Source of the DNA: Microcaldota archaeon
Lineage (GTDB): Archaea > Micrarchaeota > Micrarchaeia > Micrarchaeales > Micrarchaeaceae
Assembly: GCA_021792395.1 (NCBI GenBank)
Contig: JAJYUR010000004.1
Span: 1-53,316, forward strand
Direction of reading: 5' to 3'
DNA length: 53,316 nucleotides
Positions 47,049-53,316 of this stretch are shown piece by piece; the first letter of the stretch is position 1; the number at the start of each line of letters is the position of its first letter. Below the pieces are notes generated by a model that saw only the letters and a program-made list of their open reading frames with translations, was not told the origin of the DNA and did no database searches. A program made the translations under genes and the position numbers.

Positions 47049-50000
47049 TTAGTTTCTTCTGGCTCTGGCACCAACTTGTTTCTTGCCATTTATTATGTAA
47101 TCGGACATTTCCTTATATGAGAGTTTAGATCCGAACGCCTTTGATAATGCAAGGCCTAGCCTTCCGTTGAGAACCAATGGGAGATTCATGTCTGCTGCGT
47201 ACCTTCTCAGTTTATAATCTGTGCTTTTCATATTCCCGTCAGTAAATATTGCGCCTATCCTTTTCCTGTTTATTGCATCTATTGCCGCATGTATTGTGAG
47301 CTGTTCGGTTGTACCTTTTATTGGATGTATCCCAAGGGTATACGTGTTTATACCTAGTTTTTCAAGCAGGAGTGCAGAGCGCTCTAGCTGTTCCGTGTTA
47401 GATTTGCCATAGACTAAAACGCCATTCGAAGGGATTTTGTTGGGCTGTACGCCAAGCCAGCTCTTGAGAAGTGCATCTTCTATAGTATAGCCGTATGCAG
47501 CACTTTCCCCGGTGCTCCTCATGTCTGGACCAAGGACAGGATAGCTGCCCCTCAGCTGCGACCATGCAAACTGCGGACTCTTTACAGCGTATGCCATATG
47601 CTTTGGCTCGAAGAACCCGCTCTTTTTGTATTTCGAAAATATCCCGTCTACTGCATGCTCTATCAGGTTTATGCCTACGGATTTGCTGCTGAACGGCATT
47701 GATCTGCTGGCCCTAAGGTTTAGCTCTATCACGTATGGCATCCCGTTCGCTACTGCGAATTGTATATTGAACGGGCCTTTTATAGACAGCTCGTTTGCAA
47801 ACCTTAGAGCGTATTCCGACATCGTGCCATATGGCATAGATGCATCGTTGAATGGGGTGAGTATCGTTGCATCTCCGCTGTGCACTCCAGTCTCTTCTAT
47901 GTGCTGCATCGTTATGCCCATCACATTGGAGCCGTCGCTGGCGCAGTCCATCTCTGCCTCTACGCCTTTTATGAACTTTGATATGACAGCAGGATGGGAT
48001 TTCGAGAGCAGGGCTCCGCCTCGTATATAATCCTGCAGCTCTTCTAAATTGTTTGCTATGAACATCGATGTGCCGCCCAATACATAGCTTGGGCGCACCA
48101 TTAAGGGAAAACCAACTTCGTTTGCAAATTTGCTTACTTCTGACATCGTCTTTGCAGCTATCCATTCAGGCTGCCAGATACCAAGGCGCTCGGCCAGCAT
48201 GGAGAATTTTTCCCGATCTTCAGCTATATCAACGCTTGCACCCTTTGTGCCTAGCAGTTTTATCCCTTTAGATTCCAGAGTTTTTGATAAGCTGTTTCCT
48301 ATCTGCCCGCCTGCAAAAGTCGCGACCGCTGAGAATTTCCCCATCTTGTATAATTTTGATACTGTTTCCTCATTCAATTCTTCGAAATACAATTCCTTGA
48401 AATTGTCCCAGTCTGTTGATACGGTTTCAGGATTGTAGTTTATCATTGCCACCCTGTCAAAGTATTTTTTCGCAGATGATGCAATGGCCATAGCGCTCCA
48501 ATCAAATTCTACAGATACGCCAATCCTGAATACCCCTGCACCCATCACGAGCAATCCATCAGGGATACTTGATTTAGGTTTTATGTCGTTATATGTGCCA
48601 TCATATGTCGTATACAGGTAGTTTGCACTTGCAGGAAATTCTCCAGCAAGCGTATCTATCTGTTTTATTGCTGGAGATGGGGTGCTGCAGCCCAATTCTG
48701 AGTCAAGGAAGCCAAGCCGTTTCATATTGTGCATTTCTTGCGGCGAAAGTTTTTTGCGCCTCAAGCTTTGCTCTGTTGCGCGCTCAACCAGTTCCTCCAG
48801 CTTAGATATGTAAAATATGTCTACGCCAGAATGCATGGAAACCTCTTTTACTTGCATGCCCTCCTTTATGGCTTTCATTGCATAAAAGAACCAATATGGC
48901 TTATGCGCTTTCAATGCACTTATTATTTCACCGCGCTGCATCTTGCTTTCGTATATCTCGTTTTTTATGCCCGATGCATCGATATCCAGCATCCTTACTG
49001 CTTTTTGAAACGCCTCAGTGAAATTCCTCCCTATGGCCATTACTTCCCCTATGCTTTTCATTTCGGTGCCTAGGGTGTTGCTAACGCCTTCAAATTTCTT
49101 CAGGTCCCATCTTGGCATCTTCACTATTATGTAGTCCATGCTAGGCTCGAAGAATGATGTCGTCGCCTTTGATATTAAGTTTTTGACTTCATAAAGCGTA
49201 TAGCCCAGCGCAAGCTTTGCGCTTACGTATGCAAGCGGATATCCGGTTGCCTTGCTCGCGAGCGCGCTCGATCTTGACATCCTTGGATTTGTTTCTATCA
49301 CATAAAACCTATAGCTTCTTGGATCTAGGGCGAACTGGACGTTGCACTCGCCCACAAGGTTTATAGATTCGGCGACTCTTATCGCCATCGTACGCATGTC
49401 CTGGAATTCATGATTGTCGAGTGTTTGCGATGGTGAAACGGCAACCGATTCGCCTGTGTGCACGCCCATCGGATCAAGATTCTCGATGCATGCAGTTACA
49501 GCTGCGTTGCCGTATGCGTCCCTCATGACCTCATATTCTATCTCCTTCCAGCCCTTCAGGTATTTCTCCACGAGCACCTCATTTATCGAGCTGTTGGCGA
49601 ACGCCCTCTTGAGCTCCGCTTCCAGTTCGGTGCTGTTCTTGGCAACGGCTGATCCCCTTCCCCCGAGATTGAAGCTGACGCGCATCATTACAGGATAGCC
49701 GATCTTCTTTGCTGCAGCCAATGCCTCTTTCGCGGTTTTTGCAGATGCGCTGGGCGGCACCGGAATTTTTATCTTGACCATAAGCCTCCTGAATTCCTCG
49801 CGCGAGAGAGCGCTTTTTATGCCTTTTACCTGAGTGCCCAATACTTTTATGCCGTACTTCTCAAGCACTCCTGATTCGTATAGGTCTATGCCGCAGCTTA
49901 GGGCGGTCTGCCCTCCGAAACCCATCAGTATAGCATCAGGCTTTTCAGAAGCTATGACTTTTTCAGCCATTTCCGCATTGACCGGGAGCATGTATATTCT

Positions 50001-50186
50001 ATCGGCAGAGGCATAGCTCGTCTGGGATGTGGCGATGTTTGGGTTTATCAAAACGCTCTTTATGCCTTCTTCTCTGAGGACCTTCAGCGCTTGGCTTCCG
50101 CTGTAATCGAATTCCGCAGCTTCGGCTATCTTTATCGGGCCCGAACCGAGCACCAATACCTTTCTTGGTTTCCTACCGCCTTGCAT
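47049..50186 (-). CDS. carB: Carbamoyl-phosphate synthase large subunit
   Basis: KVLVLGSGPIKIAEAAEFDYSGSQALKVLREEG; two ATP-grasp halves; IETNPRMSRSSALASKATGYPLAYVSAKLALGYTL. Confidence 0.95.
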   Translation of the reverse strand: MQGGRKPRKVLVLGSGPIKIAEAAEFDYSGSQALKVLREEGIKSVLINPNIATSQTSYASADRIYMLPVNAEMAEKVIASEKPDAILMGFGGQTALSCGIDLYESGVLEKYGIKVLGTQVKGIKSALSREEFRRLMVKIKIPVPPSASAKTAKEALAAAKKIGYPVMMRVSFNLGGRGSAVAKNSTELEAELKRAFANSSINEVLVEKYLKGWKEIEYEVMRDAYGNAAVTACIENLDPMGVHTGESVAVSPSQTLDNHEFQDMRTMAIRVAESINLVGECNVQFALDPRSYRFYVIETNPRMSRSSALASKATGYPLAYVSAKLALGYTLYEVKNLISKATTSFFEPSMDYIIVKMPRWDLKKFEGVSNTLGTEMKSIGEVMAIGRNFTEAFQKAVRMLDIDASGIKNEIYESKMQRGEIISALKAHKPYWFFYAMKAIKEGMQVKEVSMHSGVDIFYISKLEELVERATEQSLRRKKLSPQEMHNMKRLGFLDSELGCSTPSPAIKQIDTLAGEFPASANYLYTTYDGTYNDIKPKSSIPDGLLVMGAGVFRIGVSVEFDWSAMAIASSAKKYFDRVAMINYNPETVSTDWDNFKELYFEELNEETVSKLYKMGKFSAVATFAGGQIGNSLSKTLESKGIKLLGTKGASVDIAEDREKFSMLAERLGIWQPEWIAAKTMSEVSKFANEVGFPLMVRPSYVLGGTSMFIANNLEELQDYIRGGALLSKSHPAVISKFIKGVEAEMDCASDGSNVMGITMQHIEETGVHSGDATILTPFNDASMPYGTMSEYALRFANELSIKGPFNIQFAVANGMPYVIELNLRASRSMPFSSKSVGINLIEHAVDGIFSKYKKSGFFEPKHMAYAVKSPQFAWSQLRGSYPVLGPDMRSTGESAAYGYTIEDALLKSWLGVQPNKIPSNGVLVYGKSNTEQLERSALLLEKLGINTYTLGIHPIKGTTEQLTIHAAIDAINRKRIGAIFTDGNMKSTDYKLRRYAADMNLPLVLNGRLGLALSKAFGSKLSYKEMSDYIINGKKQVGARARRN

Positions 50187-51276
50187 GTTTGCTCACCTTC
50201 TTGAAGAACATGTCGAATATAAATGAGGTGTCGTGCGTCCCTGGTTTTGCTTCAGGATGGAATTGCACAGTCATCACGTTGCCATTGCTGTTAACCATGC
50301 CCTCAAGAATGCCGTCGTCTGGAGATATAAACCAGGGCTTAAAGCCTTTTGGTATTCCGTTTAAGTATGCGGCGTATCCGTGGTTGTGCGTAGTTATGTA
50401 TGCCCTCTTTGACACGAGGTCTATTACTGGCTTGTTTATAGCTCTATGGCCGAATTTCATCTTCTGCATGGAACCTCCATTTGCCAATATCGCAACCTGA
50501 TGCCCAAGGCATATCCCAAGCATTGGAATGCCGGTCCCTGACAGCTCCGCAAAAGTTGATATGGTCTTTGTTATGACATTCGGATTCCCTGGGCCGTTTG
50601 AATAGATTACGCAGCTGGGCTTGCAAGAAAGCACATCGTCGATTTTCGAATCGTATGGCAGCCTGCATATTGAATAACCCCTTGAGAATATCTCGGAAAG
50701 GAGGCCGTGCTTCAGCCCCAGGTCTATTACTGCAGCGGTTTTGCCATTCCCTTTCTTATTTTTATAGAACATAGGCTTTGGCGTGGACACCATCTTTACA
50801 ATATCTTTTTTCTCGTAGTCCTCGAACCTCTGCTTTGCAGTGGTTTTGCCTTGCAGTATAGACCCATTTACTGTTCCTTTGTCTCTTATCGAAAGCGTAA
50901 GCGCTCTGGTATCGATGCCGTAGATTCCAGGAATGCCATTTTCCTTTAGCCATCCGTCAAGGCTGAGCCTTTTGTTCCATTTGGGCGCATCGTTGAGATC
51001 GCTTATGACAAGTCCGGCAACCGTTATCTTTTCTGACTCAAAATTCTGCAGTATGCCATGCGAGGATATTTCCTTCGGCACGCCGTAGTTGCCGATCATA
51101 GGGTTCGTAAGCACGAGTATCTGACCATAGTATGAAGGATCAGTAAGGCTTTCCGGATAACCATTCATTGACGTTGAGAATACGAGTTCGCCTCTTGCAA
51201 CTTTCGGACTGCCAAAACCTTTACCTTCTAACAAGATTCCGTCTTTAGTGTAAAGGTAGGCTCTTTTTTCCATCAC
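50173..51276 (-). CDS. carA: Carbamoyl-phosphate synthase small subunit (glutaminase)
   Basis: GELVFSTSMNGYPESLTDPSYYGQILVLTNPMIGNYGV; GICLGHQVAILA; VMTVQFHPEAKPGTHDT; overlaps carB start by 14 nt. Confidence 0.95.
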   Translation of the reverse strand: MMEKRAYLYTKDGILLEGKGFGSPKVARGELVFSTSMNGYPESLTDPSYYGQILVLTNPMIGNYGVPKEISSHGILQNFESEKITVAGLVISDLNDAPKWNKRLSLDGWLKENGIPGIYGIDTRALTLSIRDKGTVNGSILQGKTTAKQRFEDYEKKDIVKMVSTPKPMFYKNKKGNGKTAAVIDLGLKHGLLSEIFSRGYSICRLPYDSKIDDVLSCKPSCVIYSNGPGNPNVITKTISTFAELSGTGIPMLGICLGHQVAILANGGSMQKMKFGHRAINKPVIDLVSKRAYITTHNHGYAAYLNGIPKGFKPWFISPDDGILEGMVNSNGNVMTVQFHPEAKPGTHDTSFIFDMFFKKVSKHARR

Positions 51277-51344
51277 ATCCTCTAAAGGCTAGGCGATTAG
51301 TTTGAAACATATTAATAAAGAAATAATAAATAGCTTTGTATGGC

Positions 51345-53141
51345 TCAGGGCTTTCGCCCTGAAATCATTTCCAATGCTTCGCCGAACTTGCTCATAGGAA
51401 ATACCTTCACATATGGGCTCCCGTATCCTGAATATCTATCAATATAAGAATTGTTGACAAATACCAATACCTTAAAATACTCGGCAGCTCTTTTATCGAG
51501 CATGATTTTTGTGGACATTGCAGATTTCCGTCCTGTTTCATATTCAACGGCTATCTTTTTACCATCCATTTCGATGATTATGTCCGGGCCTGTGCTGTCA
51601 TCTATGATCATGGACGCTATTCCGTTGCGCATGAATTCCTCCTTCATTATTGCGACATTTACCTGATGCTCGATGCTTATCGAGTTGTTGTGCGCCATTA
51701 TCCATAGTTCTTTGACACCGTTGCGGTCCGCTATATATCTTTCAATGGCGTTATTTTGGGAATCAATGAGGTTTGACGCATCAATCCCTTTTGGAAGAAC
51801 CTTTTTTAGATCCGCAAGCCTTATCGGCATTTTAGCCCTTTTGATTAATGCGCTAATCTGATCAATGTTATTCCGCCTTTCTGCCAATTTGAATTCGCTT
51901 GCAGACTTTCCGACGCAGACATATGTATTTTTCATGGTCCTGCTAGTTAATATGAATTCATTTATGCCTAGAGAATCTATCATTGACTTGATCGCACTGG
52001 ATTTTTCAGGGTTGCTCCCAGATAGTATATTCGCGACATAATTTATCTCAGTAGGCTCCCTCGAGTACATAGTTATGAACGTCGCCGCATTGGCTATCAC
52101 CTGCTTTGGAAGATTGGCGGCCATGTGCGTGGCTATTACCACACCAATTCCATATTTTCTTCCCTCTTCGAATATCTTGCGAATCAGCGACGACTCGCCG
52201 CCATATCCATCCAGGACAAACTGCGCTTCGTCGATTATTATGTATAAGCCTATACCCCTTTCTTTCTCCCTTTTATGCATGGCGCGATATATGCGCTTGA
52301 GAAGCTCATTGATATATATGGTCTGCGCGTCTCTGTTCACCAGGCTGGAAAGTGAAAACGAGTTTACGCCATTGAGGATACTTTCGAAGCTTATACTGCC
52401 CCCATATGACGCGAATTCCGCCAAAGGCCTCAGCCTTGAATACAGATGCTTCAACGCGTTGCGTTCCGATGATGATTTTGAATTGTTTATGAATATCATC
52501 AGCTCATTCAAAAGATCCTTCATATTTGGGTATGTGTTGCTGCTGGAGTTTTTTGAGTCTATCCCTTTATTGCGGTATGTATATCTTATGCAGCTGTGAA
52601 GCAGCCTTGACTGAACTATGCCTAAACGGTAAACTTGTGAGAACATGTTGGTCAGTTCTGATATCCGCTCTTCTATATTGTCACCGCCAAGCTCGAATAT
52701 GTTGAGCCAATGATAAAAAGCATCGAACGTCTTCCCGCCGAATGAACTGATTATGCTACCGTGTTCGTTATGTGCGTCGAAGACCAGGACAGGCATGCCC
52801 ACTTCATGCATTCCGGAAATCAGGGATTTTATAAGCGTGCTTTTGCCGTTGCCCGACATGCCTACGATTATCACGTGGGGATTCGGTTCGTCAGAAGGGC
52901 ATATCCTGATATGCCGCTTTGCCTTTTCCCATTTATATCCATGGATAGATTGCACTGAATGCATGTTGTACTGATACCTTATGCTAATCGCATCGGTAAG
53001 TACATATTTTGAGTTTCCTAATTCGAAAATCAGCCTTTTTTCTTTGTTTTCACCATCCTGTTTTGTGTGCGTATGCATGTACGCGCATGTCCTTTTGAAA
53101 TAATCGTAAATCTGGTTAAAAATATTTGATATATTAAACAT
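51345..53141 (-). CDS. HerA/DUF87-like ATPase with a C-terminal PD-(D/E)XK-like domain
   Basis: Walker A GMSGNGKSTLIKSL; Walker B GLYIIIDEAQFVLDG; C-terminal GPDIIIEMDGKKIAVEYETGRKS; GGTG-N5-ATG start. Confidence 0.75.
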   Translation of the reverse strand: MFNISNIFNQIYDYFKRTCAYMHTHTKQDGENKEKRLIFELGNSKYVLTDAISIRYQYNMHSVQSIHGYKWEKAKRHIRICPSDEPNPHVIIVGMSGNGKSTLIKSLISGMHEVGMPVLVFDAHNEHGSIISSFGGKTFDAFYHWLNIFELGGDNIEERISELTNMFSQVYRLGIVQSRLLHSCIRYTYRNKGIDSKNSSSNTYPNMKDLLNELMIFINNSKSSSERNALKHLYSRLRPLAEFASYGGSISFESILNGVNSFSLSSLVNRDAQTIYINELLKRIYRAMHKREKERGIGLYIIIDEAQFVLDGYGGESSLIRKIFEEGRKYGIGVVIATHMAANLPKQVIANAATFITMYSREPTEINYVANILSGSNPEKSSAIKSMIDSLGINEFILTSRTMKNTYVCVGKSASEFKLAERRNNIDQISALIKRAKMPIRLADLKKVLPKGIDASNLIDSQNNAIERYIADRNGVKELWIMAHNNSISIEHQVNVAIMKEEFMRNGIASMIIDDSTGPDIIIEMDGKKIAVEYETGRKSAMSTKIMLDKRAAEYFKVLVFVNNSYIDRYSGYGSPYVKVFPMSKFGEALEMISGRKP

Positions 53142-53186
53142 CTAGACACCTTTTATAAATTATTGTGCAATATAGTAGAATGCCAT

Positions 53187-53312
53187 GCCAGGGTGGCAGA
53201 AACCGGTATTGCGCCGGTCTTGAGATTTTAAGTCATCAAGAGCTGATCAGTGATGCATAACAAGGCAACCGGTGCCCGTAAGGGCTTTAGGGTTCAAATC
53301 CCTACCCTGGCG
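53187..53312 (+). tRNA. tRNA-Ser (anticodon UGA) with 42-nt BHB intron (53225-53266) at canonical 37/38
   Basis: Acceptor GCCAGGG/CCCTGGC, discriminator G, long variable arm GCCC-GTAA-GGGC, T-arm TAGGG-TTCAAAT-CCCTA; anticodon loop CTTGAG[intron]A; BHB CUUG-AG^A ... CAAG-GC^A. Confidence 0.9.
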
Positions 53313-53316
53313 AATT

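Overview
This 53.3 kb archaeal window is gene-dense, with GGTG-type ribosome-binding sites, BHB-intron tRNAs, SecY, SRP54, eL41 and TBP-like proteins. The overall style (small genes, many non-AUG starts, secreted Asn/Thr-rich proteins) suggests a small-genome DPANN/ARMAN-like (Micrarchaeota-type) acidophile; that placement is inference. Main contents: DNA repair (Nth, Xth), Dph6, an aminotransferase, MFS and ArsB-type transporters, SecY, SRP54, an Obg/DRG-type GTPase, TatD, a TBP-fold protein with only one repeat, a nuoH-I-J-K-L-M-N module without linked nuoA-G, an ECF transporter whose double-ATPase subunit is fused to a phosphoribosyltransferase, carAB, a HerA-like ATPase with a putative nuclease tail, and a decayed IS200/IS605-type element. 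Three tRNA genes (Val-UAC, Arg-UCU, Ser-UGA) all carry BHB introns, two of them at non-canonical positions. The most interesting observations are: (1) the ECF-A/A-PRT fusion next to a free paralogous PRT, a candidate nucleobase uptake-and-trapping system; (2) the single-repeat TBP; (3) several genes that seem to start at AUA or ACG codons 5-6 nt after a GGTG motif; (4) the three intron-bearing tRNAs, one sharing sequence with the tatD stop codon; (5) small genes missed by the ORF track (eL41 and a Lys-rich peptide). Product names come from motif recognition by eye; no database search was run.
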